Part shown: in pieces, positions 21,183 to 28,526 of the stretch | Layout of the letters: each line of letters begins with the position of its first letter | Position numbering within the stretch: the first letter of the stretch is position 1 | NCBI GenBank assembly: GCA_021151835.1 | Contig: JAGKWO010000048.1 | Span: 1 to 28,876 of the forward strand | Direction of reading: 5' to 3' | Source of the DNA: Gammaproteobacteria bacterium | GTDB taxonomy: Bacteria > Pseudomonadota > Gammaproteobacteria > Pseudomonadales > Cellvibrionaceae | DNA: 28,876 bases | The notes under the pieces: generated by a model | Databases searched by the model: none | The model's input: only the letters and a program-made list of their open reading frames with translations | What the model was told of the DNA's origin: nothing | Translations under genes and position numbers: made by a program

Positions 21183-23945
21183 ATGAAAATAACTATACCC
21201 AATAAAATTGAAAAAATTATAAGAAAAAATACAAAAATATATGGCGTCATACTTAAAATAACTTCTGATTTTTCAGATTGGCTTTATGATAATAAAACAG
21301 AATTTTTTCCTGAGTATACTGATCACGGTGTAGATCATATTGAAAGTGTTTTAAGAACGGCAGCAGAAATAATAACAGATGAATCGTATGACTTAATGTC
21401 AGCTCAGGATATGTATGTGCTGGTGATGTCCGTTCTTTTGCATGATTGTGCAATGCATATAAGTAGGGAGGGATTATGGGATCTTCTAACTAATGATATA
21501 TACAATGGCGTTTCCTTGGGGTTGGATGATGAAAAAGAGTGGGGGCAAAAATGGGATGATTTTTGTTCTGATGTAAGAAAGTTTTCCGAATCGGATTGGA
21601 ATAGTTTTTTTGGTGAATATCGTGAAGTTGATATTCCTGAAATTGGTTGTACGTCATTAGATGATAATCAAAAAATCATAATAGGAGATTTTGTTCGACG
21701 ATATCATGCAACAATTGCTCAAGTAATTGTTAATAACGGAATTCCCTCAAAGAATGGCCCTATAAAAATATTCGATTCTGAATTTCATTATTTGAACCAG
21801 TTGTCAGGATTTGTTGCGAGAAGTCATAATTATAGTTTGCGCGATGCAATGGATATTTTAGGAGAGGACAGGAAACGAGAGCATCGAGATACGCATCCTA
21901 CATACCTAATGGGGGTGCTTAGAATTGCAGACTATATGCAGTTTAAGTCGGATCGAACGCCTAAAATTTTATTTGAGAGTAAAGCATTTTGCAGTCCAAT
22001 TTCTATTAGGGAGTGGAAAAAGCATCTCGCAATTATATCAACTAATAATTCTCACCCAGATGAAGAATTGTTGTTTGTTGAAGCATTCCCTGAAGACGCA
22101 ATTACTCTCATGGCTGTTGGAAAGCTATTAAAAGGATTTCAAAAAGAGTTGGATGAATTTTGGGCGTGTACGGGAGAAGTTTACAGTCGTTACCCATCGC
22201 TTAATAAACTGTCTATAGGTTATAGGCGCGTCAAATCAAATATTGATAACCCCAAGGATTACGTACAGAAAAATCATAAGTCATATCACCCGGAAATTTT
22301 GACGATTGAAACAGATAACCAGAAATTGTTTCCGTTGCTGATTAAGCCCTTGTATGGTGATTTGCCTGGAGTTGGGCTTAGAGAATTGATGCAAAACTCA
22401 ATAGATGCGTGCAACGAAAGATATGCTCTAGAAATAGGAAGGGAAGTTAATGCTGATTATATTCCTTATGGAGTTACCATATCACTCGATTATGATGACA
22501 ACATCTTAACTCTCTCTGATGAGGGGGTTGGGATGACTGTAGATATAGTAAAAAATTATTTTTTAAAAATAGGAGCCTCCTATAGGACATCTGAGAGCTG
22601 GAAGGCTCAGTATTCAAATGCAGATGGTGTGCATATTCCAAGAACAGGAAAGTTCGGTATTGGTATGTTGGCAGGATTTCTTATGGGGGATGAAATTGAG
22701 GTTCACACAGCTCACGTTTCAAATATCAGTAAATCTATAAAATTTAATTATAAAATTGATTCAAAAGAAATAGAAATTTCCTATGTTCATAAGAGTGACG
22801 TGGGTACTTCAATTAAGATCTTTTCTACGGAAGATAAGCTGCGCGCTTTAGAAAAATTGCTTGTTGAGAAAAAAGATAGACGATATCAATACTCTTACTC
22901 TAGGCCAGATTTTCAAGAGGCATGGTGGTATTACCTCGATTCCCCCGTAATTAAAGTTAAAGCGATTGAAAAACAAGTGGAGAGGAAAATGTCTCCTTTT
23001 TATACAATAAAAAAAGAAGATATGTATAAAACATGGGGGAGTTTATTGAATACTACGTTGGAGAGGTATTTTTGGCGAAGAAATCATAAGCATGATTTTC
23101 TTTATTGTAACGGGATTTTAATAAAAGATGCAGTGATTCCTGATGTAAACCTAAATTTTGGAATAGATGAAATTTCTATTAAAGATTTGGAAGTTTCTGT
23201 TTTTGACAATAAAGGCATTTTCCCTATAAACCTAACTAGAGATAATGTTATTGGGAAAAAATTTTATGAAATTGATGCTTTGGAAAAAAGCGTTAAAGAA
23301 AAAATATTGCGTGAAAATTATTTTCATAAAAATTATTATTTTTCTAAATCAACTATTTCTGAATTCATTAAAAATTATAAAGATAGCTTTTATTTTCCAT
23401 TCGTTTTTTCTAGAAAAGGATTAACCCCTTTTGCTTCTAGCAAAATAGATGAGGATTTTGTTTTTGTTGATTTTCTTTACCCAACTCAAGGTAGAGGGAT
23501 TCTTTATTTAAGTAACTTTATGGAATTACTGAATGGGATGGCTTATTCGTGTTGCATTTTTGCAGAGAAACAGGGTAATACGATCAATCAAGCTATAATG
23601 GCTTTAGTTTTGAATAAATCGGGGAAAACTCATGATTATGGTGGCTGGCGATCTGTTGATCCATTAAGTGCCAAGGGGCTTGCTTTAAATGGATGGGTTT
23701 TTGTTAAAAAATATGATTTTAAGAAATCTGATTTTAACGACGAAAACTATCAAGCTCATTATGGGATTGTGGTCGCTGAAATTGATGATGATTGGGTAGT
23801 TATTAGTAAATCAGGAAATGAAGACGGAATCCCTTTGCAAGGGAGGGCTATTATTTCTGGTATTGATTCAAAAATTTTTATGTTTGCAATATTTTCATAT
23901 GATCCTCAAGAAACAGAACTTTCATTGCTGTGGGATACCCTATAA
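21183..23945 (+). CDS. HD-domain plus GHKL (Hsp90-type) ATPase fusion protein
   Basis: This 920-residue protein is complete. Residues about 30-260 form an HD phosphohydrolase-like domain: DHGVDH with His48 and His52, LLHDCAMH with His87-Asp88, His175, and LRIADYMQFKSDR with Asp250. Residues about 385-560 form a GHKL ATPase: LRELMQNSIDAC (N box, Glu401 and Asn405), LSDEGVGM (G1 box) and GKFGIGMLAGFLMGDEIEV (G2 box). The remaining 350 residues are unrecognised. No membrane segment is seen. The gene is far more AT-rich than its neighbours, stands alone behind AAAGGATG, and sits at an ICE/tRNA boundary. HD-GHKL fusions are known mainly from conflict-type settings, so phage defence or stress signalling is plausible but not shown. 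Confidence 0.88.
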   Translation: MKITIPNKIEKIIRKNTKIYGVILKITSDFSDWLYDNKTEFFPEYTDHGVDHIESVLRTAAEIITDESYDLMSAQDMYVLVMSVLLHDCAMHISREGLWDLLTNDIYNGVSLGLDDEKEWGQKWDDFCSDVRKFSESDWNSFFGEYREVDIPEIGCTSLDDNQKIIIGDFVRRYHATIAQVIVNNGIPSKNGPIKIFDSEFHYLNQLSGFVARSHNYSLRDAMDILGEDRKREHRDTHPTYLMGVLRIADYMQFKSDRTPKILFESKAFCSPISIREWKKHLAIISTNNSHPDEELLFVEAFPEDAITLMAVGKLLKGFQKELDEFWACTGEVYSRYPSLNKLSIGYRRVKSNIDNPKDYVQKNHKSYHPEILTIETDNQKLFPLLIKPLYGDLPGVGLRELMQNSIDACNERYALEIGREVNADYIPYGVTISLDYDDNILTLSDEGVGMTVDIVKNYFLKIGASYRTSESWKAQYSNADGVHIPRTGKFGIGMLAGFLMGDEIEVHTAHVSNISKSIKFNYKIDSKEIEISYVHKSDVGTSIKIFSTEDKLRALEKLLVEKKDRRYQYSYSRPDFQEAWWYYLDSPVIKVKAIEKQVERKMSPFYTIKKEDMYKTWGSLLNTTLERYFWRRNHKHDFLYCNGILIKDAVIPDVNLNFGIDEISIKDLEVSVFDNKGIFPINLTRDNVIGKKFYEIDALEKSVKEKILRENYFHKNYYFSKSTISEFIKNYKDSFYFPFVFSRKGLTPFASSKIDEDFVFVDFLYPTQGRGILYLSNFMELLNGMAYSCCIFAEKQGNTINQAIMALVLNKSGKTHDYGGWRSVDPLSAKGLALNGWVFVKKYDFKKSDFNDENYQAHYGIVVAEIDDDWVVISKSGNEDGIPLQGRAIISGIDSKIFMFAIFSYDPQETELSLLWDTL

Positions 23946-23990
23946 ATTTCACATCTTCTCCATAAAAATGAATGAATATTTTTTTGCATC

Positions 23991-24017
23991 AATTGTCGCC
24001 GTGATACGGCGACAATT
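23991..24017. terminator. Hairpin between convergent genes
   Basis: A perfect 12-bp stem (AATTGTCGCCGT with ACGGCGACAATT) and 3-nt loop lies between the plus-strand HD-GHKL gene and the minus-strand gene ending at 24031. T-rich sequence follows only loosely, so intrinsic termination is likely but not textbook. Confidence 0.6.
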
Positions 24018-24030
24018 AGTGCATATTATC

Positions 24031-24270
24031 TTAATTAATTTTCTTCTCAATACCCCCCTGAACCCGAAATAAAAAATCCCTCAGCCCCGCAGTTGTCTGC
24101 GATTGCAGTAAAACAATCTGCTCTTGCATTTGAGTAATTTTTTCTTCTTGAGTTTGTCTTTGGGTTTGGCAGCAGATGCTTTCCAAATATTCACCGTCAG
24201 GTGAATGGATTTCTATACAGTATTGTTGGCAGTAGTTGTATTGGAAGGGGGCTGAGAGGATGTTTTTCAA
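24031..24270 (-). pseudogene. Truncated paralogue (A') of the 24932-25249 gene
   Basis: The 79-codon frame starts at a TTG directly after the stop of the broken gene upstream. Its middle, IEIHSPDGEYLES followed by a glutamine-rich coiled coil (QMQEQIVLLQSQ), is nearly the same as in the gene at 24932-25249; the DNA is also closely similar over about 150 bases. The N-terminal 20 residues of the intact paralogue, with its ATG, are replaced by KNILSAP, and the C-terminus is altered and shorter. It may be expressed from the TTG or by reinitiation, but a decayed copy is the simpler reading. The function of the family is unknown. Confidence 0.55.
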
Positions 24271-24494
24271 TTATTCGTGCACCCTCAGATATTCTGATGA
24301 CCTAAACATTCCGCTTGTAAAAGTCCGAGTGATTTTTACTTCCTCAATCAGGCTTAAAATATCTTCTTCATATCTTCTTCTGATTTTGCATGACCAGCAC
24401 ATTCCCCGAACATAAATTCAGAACCATCCATTGCTAGGGGACTTCCATCCAGAACTCGGGTTTTTACCGATACAATCCATAACTCGTTATCCAT
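24271..24494 (-). pseudogene. Frameshifted paralogue (B') of the 24540-24860 gene
   Basis: From the ATG at 24494 (GGAG six bases upstream) the frame reads MDNELWIVSVKTRVLDGSPL then AMDGSEF, matching MTDNTIWLIHHKLKIGEGSP and NMDGSKF of the gene at 24540-24860. It then hits an early stop near 24357 because an 11-bp unit is duplicated in tandem at 24359-24380. Removing one unit restores an open frame (EEDILSLIEEVKITRTFTSG) to the TAA at 24271. The gene is therefore inactivated by a recent, potentially reversible duplication, or the two frames are switched by slippage. Confidence 0.7.
24359..24380. repeat. 11-bp perfect tandem duplication
   Basis: ATATCTTCTTC occurs twice without a gap (24359-24369 and 24370-24380). 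The extra copy shifts the frame of the minus-strand gene it lies in. Confidence 0.9.
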
Positions 24495-24539
24495 TGCCGA
24501 CTCCATAATTAAAAAAACGAATGAAATTGAATGTTGAGT

Positions 24540-24860
24540 TTACTCACTAAGTGTTTCGCCACGAACCCAGGTAACTTTTTCTGGTTCATTGTTGATCTCA
24601 CGGACAGCTTCATGAATATCCCGATTATCATCTGAATCTTCCGGATATTTTTCTGTTGTATAGATCTCACATTGGCTAATATCAGCCAATTCAAGAAGCT
24701 GCGGACTCAAAAAATTATCCAGTTTGATAATTGCACCAACTAATGAATTTGCAGAGACAATTCCAATTGCAGATGCGAATTTAGATCCATCCATATTTAA
24801 CGGGGATCCTTCACCAATCTTTAATTTATGGTGAATTAACCAAATTGTATTGTCAGTCAT
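24540..24860 (-). CDS. Small protein of unknown function (B)
   Basis: This 106-residue protein has an N-terminal pattern IWLIHHKLKIGEGSPLNMDG shared with the broken gene just downstream. VSANSLVGAIIKLDNFLSPQ and an acidic C-terminus (EKYPEDSDDNRDIHEAVREI) follow. The ATG has AAGGA five bases upstream. It is AT-rich like the neighbouring HD-GHKL gene. There is no signal peptide. Its place in a run of paralogous small genes recalls immunity-gene arrays of polymorphic toxin loci, but no toxin on the same strand is seen, so this is only a suggestion. Confidence 0.65.
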   Translation of the reverse strand: MTDNTIWLIHHKLKIGEGSPLNMDGSKFASAIGIVSANSLVGAIIKLDNFLSPQLLELADISQCEIYTTEKYPEDSDDNRDIHEAVREINNEPEKVTWVRGETLSE

Positions 24861-24931
24861 AACATTCCTTTTATTAATACATTTTCTGAAAGCATATCAA
24901 GTTCATAAAAGGCGGTACAAACCGCCTTGGC

Positions 24932-25249
24932 TTATTTGGGATGGCTCTCAATAAACTCACGTGCTCTAAACAACAAATCCCCCAACCCAGCAATTGCCTG
25001 CGCAGGCAATTCCACCTCTTGAGTAATTTTCTCGCAAAGTGATTGCAACAAAACAATCTGCTCTTGCAGTTGAGTGGTTTGTTCTTCCTGGTTTTGTTTC
25101 TGAATTGTATAACCGATGCTTTCCAGATATTCACCGTCGGGTGAATGGATTTCTATGCAGCTTTGTTGGTAGTAGTTATATTGGAAGGCGTCGAGTTTGA
25201 TCACGCATTGGGAATTGGTGGCGGGCACCAGGTGGGTAATATTATCCAT
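24932..25249 (-). CDS. Small coiled-coil protein of unknown function (A)
   Basis: This 105-residue protein begins MDNITHLVPATNSQCVIKLD. A conserved block, FQYNYYQQSCIEIHSPDGEY, shared with the truncated copy at 24031-24270, comes next. A glutamine-rich coiled coil (NQEEQTTQLQEQIVLLQSLC) and a short C-terminal helix follow. It has no signal peptide. It is the first of four minus-strand genes in the order A, B, B', A'. The leader upstream (25250-25460) is highly structured. The function is unknown; adaptor or immunity-like roles are conceivable from size and duplication, but not supported by a family match. Confidence 0.68.
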   Translation of the reverse strand: MDNITHLVPATNSQCVIKLDAFQYNYYQQSCIEIHSPDGEYLESIGYTIQKQNQEEQTTQLQEQIVLLQSLCEKITQEVELPAQAIAGLGDLLFRAREFIESHPK

Positions 25250-25262
25250 AATCCAGCCTCAC

Positions 25263-25460
25263 AGTCTTGATTGGGATACCGCCACTATGAGTTGAGAATC
25301 ATGGGGGCGGACTGAACAGGGTTCTCAACACCGGTCAAGACTACTCCGGCCCGCCCGAAGGCGGCCCCGTCCAGCCGCCATTACGTAGGCATAGCTGTAC
25401 GAGGACACAGAGCAACGTGATAACACGCGCCTTGTGCCAGTCTTGAACCGGGTTGAGAAT
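25263..25460. repeat. Three copies of an AGTCTTGA...GTTGAGAAT element, one inverted
   Basis: Copy 1 spans 25263-25299 (AGTCTTGATTGGG ... GTTGAGAAT). Copy 2, inverted, is at about 25321-25342 (GTTCTCAACACCGGTCAAG). Copy 3 is at 25439-25460 (AGTCTTGAACCGGGTTGAG). Copies 2 and 3 form a large inverted repeat around a GC-rich 96-base core with its own hairpin. The stretch 25250-25681 has no convincing gene. Confidence 0.6.
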
Positions 25461-25467
25461 CCCGACA

Positions 25468-25521
25468 GCGGATTTTGCCGCTGCGAGGGCAGGTTAGTGG
25501 AAGGGGTTTTTACTGTCAATG
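25468..25521 (+). repeat. 54-bp direct repeat, left copy
   Basis: This 54-base stretch is repeated in the same orientation at 28276-28329 with three mismatches. It starts with a small hairpin-forming segment GCGGATTTTGCCGCTGCG. The two copies flank the genes from 25682 to 28189. Confidence 0.88.
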
Positions 25522-25681
25522 CAGTTTTGGTGCCTGCTATTTTTCCCGTGTAGTTGTAGTTATTCGAATTTTGAAGCCCTCGATTAAATTGTGGACTATT
25601 TGGTGTTTCATTAATGCCAGTTATCAATTGATTTTGGTTTGCCTTATATTCGTTGCCGGGACGAAATAGAGGGAATATAAA

Positions 25682-26293
25682 ATGAATGTATCCAAGCTTC
25701 AGCGAGCGGAAATTCGGGAGTGCAAAAAGCAACCTATCTCCGCATGCCAGCTCAAAGATTTACAAAAGTTAGTCAATAATCCGGCAGGCACAGACAAACC
25801 TGATGTGGTTAATCCTTTTTACAAAGGAAAAGTTGTTATTCGCGCGGGCGTTATAAATATCAATTTAAACTATGTATTGACTGGCAATATTAGTCGCGCT
25901 GATATCGGCCTAAAAGATCTGCGCTCATTTTTAAAAGATCACGGAATAATTGCGAATTTCACTGCTAATCCTGCGCGTCCAGATCTTCGAATACATGGTG
26001 CATCTCTCACGGATATTGTTATTGGCTTAAAAACATGTACTTGCGAGGATGGTTTGTATATCGGCGGATGGGCTCCCCATCCTGATCATCCAATGTGGGG
26101 CAATGCACTATTATTGAGTTCTACTTCTCCCCGTGCTTCATGGAAAATAGAAACCGTACATGAATTTTTTCACAAGCTCGGTTTAAAACATCGAAGGTTA
26201 GGAGGAATAATGGATTATGTTGACCCTAATGGTCCAGATCGGCGTAAATTTTTGCCCAGCGAACGGCAGCGAATCATTGATCTTTATAAATAG
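25682..26293 (+). CDS. Metzincin-like zinc metallopeptidase, candidate effector
   Basis: This 203-residue protein carries the zinc motif HEFFHKLGLKH (His160, Glu161, His164, His170), an exact HExxHxxGxxH. A Met-turn-like GGIMDY with Met177 follows. These are the defining marks of metzincins. There is no signal peptide, so export would need a dedicated route, or it acts in the cytoplasm. The first 150 residues are not recognised. A lipoprotein gene starts seven bases downstream, then two more small genes, which resembles an effector with immunity genes. A housekeeping peptidase is less likely given the short size and mobile surroundings. The RBS is GAGGG eight to nine bases upstream. Confidence 0.8.
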   Translation: MNVSKLQRAEIRECKKQPISACQLKDLQKLVNNPAGTDKPDVVNPFYKGKVVIRAGVININLNYVLTGNISRADIGLKDLRSFLKDHGIIANFTANPARPDLRIHGASLTDIVIGLKTCTCEDGLYIGGWAPHPDHPMWGNALLLSSTSPRASWKIETVHEFFHKLGLKHRRLGGIMDYVDPNGPDRRKFLPSERQRIIDLYK

Positions 26294-26300
26294 GTCTTAA

Positions 26301-26807
26301 ATGAAAAAGGTTACTTTAATCTCTCTGTGTTTGTTATTGGCTTCTTGTGCTAGTAATCAAGCGGTTATTTCTGATGCTGAAGCATGGGAATCTTTTGCTT
26401 ATGAAGGTTTTGGGAAAAAAATAAATCGTTTGGCTGGCGCAGATGCGGTTAATTGCGGTGTGATTAATCAAATCAGCAAGGATGATCCCGTTAATAACGG
26501 GAATTCTTTAAAGAAAGCGCGTGCATGCATTGAAAAAAGTATTTCGCAAGGGGCAACATTTAAATATGCGACGGTAAGAATTCCATTGGATTCGTATTTA
26601 TTCGAATCACTGGTGTTTACCCCGGAGAAAGAATTCTGGATTGTACATTATGATTACATGTTGGATGGGACCAGTAATATGCATGTTATCAACCGGTGCA
26701 AAGGACTGGATCTTAAAAAAAGCGATTATACTTTTCAGGGAATTGATTGTATTGAAGTTCCAACATCAGAATGGCTTTCTGATATTCCAGAGCAGAAAAA
26801 TAAGTAG
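26301..26807 (+). CDS. Lipoprotein of unknown function, possible immunity protein
   Basis: This 168-residue protein starts with a clear lipoprotein signal, MKKVTLISLCLLLASC, with lipobox LASC and Cys16. The residue after the cysteine is Ala, so outer-membrane sorting is expected. The mature part has three cysteines (NCGVI, RACIEKS, NRCKG, with IDCIEV adding a fourth) that may form disulfides in the periplasm. It follows the metzincin gene by seven bases and must be cotranscribed. A periplasmic immunity or accessory role for that peptidase fits, but no family was recognised. Confidence 0.78.
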   Translation: MKKVTLISLCLLLASCASNQAVISDAEAWESFAYEGFGKKINRLAGADAVNCGVINQISKDDPVNNGNSLKKARACIEKSISQGATFKYATVRIPLDSYLFESLVFTPEKEFWIVHYDYMLDGTSNMHVINRCKGLDLKKSDYTFQGIDCIEVPTSEWLSDIPEQKNK

Positions 26808-26839
26808 CGCGAAAGATCTAATTCTTTAAGGAGAGCCGT

Positions 26840-27154
26840 ATGTTAGATTTCAGTGGAAAAGATCAAAAAGCACAGCATGTATGTATGCATTATGCCGAGA
26901 AACTTCATGCTGATAGTTTGATCCCTATCATCGAATGCAAAGCGTCAGTTACCTCCAGAGAGGAAGCTGCAACATTATCGCGTTTTTTCTGGTTGATGCT
27001 GGAAGCCGCTGCTGAAGACCGCGATAAAGGGATTGAAGTGTTGGGTGAAACTGATTTGCAGCATTGGGTGGGGCGTAGCATGAATGTGATAAGTGGTTAT
27101 CTCAGTAATATTGGTTATGACGACGTTTGGGATCAGGTCAGCGATGAGTTTTAA
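26840..27154 (+). CDS. Small soluble protein of unknown function
   Basis: This 104-residue protein has AAGGAG six bases upstream of the ATG. It appears helical and acidic (TSREEAATLSRFFWLMLEAA, EDRDKGIEVLGETDLQHWVG, YDDVWDQVSDEF), without signal peptide or membrane segment. Its size and acidity are typical of immunity-type or adaptor proteins, but I recognise no family. Its end overlaps the start of the next gene by 11 bases. Confidence 0.7.
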   Translation: MLDFSGKDQKAQHVCMHYAEKLHADSLIPIIECKASVTSREEAATLSRFFWLMLEAAAEDRDKGIEVLGETDLQHWVGRSMNVISGYLSNIGYDDVWDQVSDEF

Positions 27155-27521
27155 TACTAAAACGCTCAGCAATTTGCTTATTATTTGTTGCCTGATTTCG
27201 ATTGGAGTCAGGCCAATCCTTTGTTTTGCTAATCCTAACCCATCTAAAATATCGTTAAAAAATATTGAGCATTGTGGCTTATCCGCAATTAAAAAATCCA
27301 ATGCGTTAATTCAATTTGTATTGAGCGATATCAAATCAACCTATCCACACCATGGCGGTGGAGGAATTAGTGAGATCAAGCAGACACAAACAAATGTGTT
27401 TGTTGTTTCAATTGCTCAGGAAGAGCGTATCGACCAGCTGACATATGAACTTTCAATCGATGATAGCTGTAAGGTTGCGCTGGTGAAAAAAGAGGAATCA
27501 GCGATTAGCTTTGGGCAGTAG
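27144..27521 (+). CDS. Exported small protein of unknown function
   Basis: This protein has 125 residues from the ATG at 27144, which overlaps the end of the preceding gene; a longer frame beginning at 27093 is rejected. It has a signal peptide (LLIICCLISIGVRPILCFA) with likely cleavage before NPNPS. The mature domain has CGLSAIKKSNALIQFVLSD, PHHGGGGISEIKQTQTNVFV and EERIDQLTYELSIDDSCKVA, with two cysteines that may pair. It resembles small periplasmic immunity-type proteins in size and layout, but no match is claimed. Confidence 0.7.
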   Translation: MSFNTKTLSNLLIICCLISIGVRPILCFANPNPSKISLKNIEHCGLSAIKKSNALIQFVLSDIKSTYPHHGGGGISEIKQTQTNVFVVSIAQEERIDQLTYELSIDDSCKVALVKKEESAISFGQ

Positions 27522-27591
27522 AGTGAAATTTATTTTCGCTCTGGATTAATTGTTAGAACAGGACAAAGATAAATAAATCGGAGCATCAATA

Positions 27592-27891
27592 TCATGAGCC
27601 CGCTTTGCTAACATGCAATTGCATATTCAACGCTTTGAGCACTTTAAGAATTGTCGCAAAGCTGGGGTTTCCTTCACCGGATAACGCTTTATAAAGGCTC
27701 TCGCGGCCGAGGTCACAATCTTTGGCTAATTGGGTCATGCCTCTTGCTTTAGCGACATTGCCTAATGCTTTGGTGATAAACGCGGCATCATCGCCAGCTT
27801 CTTCAAAACAAGCGTCCAGATAGAGAGCAATATCTTCTTCAGATTTTAAATGCTCGGCGGAATCCCATTTACGTAGTTTTGATGTGGCCAT
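27592..27891 (-). CDS. HI1420-type addiction-module antitoxin
   Basis: This 99-residue protein matches the HI1420-type antidote family: a short N-terminal part (EDIALYLDACFEEAGDDAAF), then an XRE-like HTH (ARGMTQLAKDCDLGRESLYK), then ALSGEGNPSFATILKVLKAL. It should neutralise the toxin encoded immediately upstream and bind the shared promoter. Its ATG lies one base after the toxin stop. Toxin-first order is normal for this HI1419/HI1420 class. Confidence 0.9.
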   Translation of the reverse strand: MATSKLRKWDSAEHLKSEEDIALYLDACFEEAGDDAAFITKALGNVAKARGMTQLAKDCDLGRESLYKALSGEGNPSFATILKVLKALNMQLHVSKAGS

Positions 27892-27892
27892 T

Positions 27893-28189
27893 TTACAACC
27901 CTAATTCATTTGCTAAGGCGATAGCTGCTTTAATATCTTTGGGCTGTGTGGATTTGTCTCCACCAACCAGTAGCACAACAATCTCTATTCCAGAGCGTTT
28001 GAAATAAACCCTGTAACCTGCGCCGTAATGGATGCGCAGTTCAGAAACTCCGCTACCCACAGGTTGGCAATCACCAAAATTGCCATCTTCCATTCGGTCG
28101 ATTCTGACCTGAACCAGGCTTTTAGCTTTGCGATCTCGAAGGTTGTTAAACCAGGAATCGAATTGTTCCGTGGTGAGAATGCTATACAT
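27893..28189 (-). CDS. HI1419-type (RelE/HigB-like) toxin
   Basis: This 98-residue protein fits the HI1419/RelE superfamily: FDSWFNNLRDRKAKSLVQVR, RMEDGNFGDCQPVGSGVSEL, then RIHYGAGYRVYFKRSG and VVLLVGGDKSTQPKDIKAAI. The RIHYG.GYRVYF segment is the core of these mRNA-interferase-like toxins. Upstream is a dyad (TGTAT...ATACA, about 28196-28213) overlapping a possible -10 box, likely where the complex represses its own promoter. Whether it cleaves ribosome-bound mRNA is inferred from family only. Confidence 0.9.
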   Translation of the reverse strand: MYSILTTEQFDSWFNNLRDRKAKSLVQVRIDRMEDGNFGDCQPVGSGVSELRIHYGAGYRVYFKRSGIEIVVLLVGGDKSTQPKDIKAAIALANELGL

Positions 28190-28275
28190 GCTGAGTGTAT
28201 CCCATAGTATACATAAATCAATCCTTGATTAAGCAATGGTGCGGATGGTACTTGAAGAATAAGCGGAGGTTATTT

Positions 28276-28329
28276 GCGGATTTTGCCGCTGCGGGGGCAG
28301 GTCAGTGGAAGGGTTTTTTACTGTCAATG
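28276..28329 (+). repeat. 54-bp direct repeat, right copy
   Basis: This copy matches 25468-25521 at 51 of 54 positions in the same orientation, 2.8 kb away. It lies upstream of the toxin gene, just before the hairpin-rich spacer leading to the transporter. Confidence 0.88.
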
Positions 28330-28349
28330 TGAAAGCGAAAACTGTCCTT

Positions 28350-28415
28350 TGTCCTGAAACACAGGACATAGGTAACGATGGAATATAGTTGTCTCAACAC
28401 TGTCGAGACAACTAT
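28350..28415. other. Two hairpins upstream of the transporter gene
   Basis: TGTCCTG/CAGGACA (28350-28368, 5-nt loop) is followed by a perfect 11-bp stem ATAGTTGTCTC/GAGACAACTAT (28385-28415, 9-nt loop). Neither has a T-tract. They could be remains of a mobile-element end or operator sites; the rest of 28190-28526 holds no gene. Confidence 0.5.
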
Positions 28416-28526
28416 CGTGAACCAATAATAAAATCTCACAGGGTAGGCACGCTGCTGTGTGCTCTGACGATATAATGCCACCTTCCATATCCCAATCCCA
28501 ACAACAAAAATAACCCAGTGACCCCC

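Noticed and set aside
25325..25732. 135-codon minus-strand ORF across the repeat region
   Set aside because: It crosses the inverted-repeat region, the 54-bp repeat and the start of the metzincin gene. The three differences between repeat copies are all amino-acid changing in this frame, so there is no sign of coding selection.
27093..27143. Longer N-terminus for the exported protein gene
   Set aside because: The extension would overlap the preceding gene by 62 bases and place the signal peptide internally; the ATG at 27144 gives a normal signal peptide.
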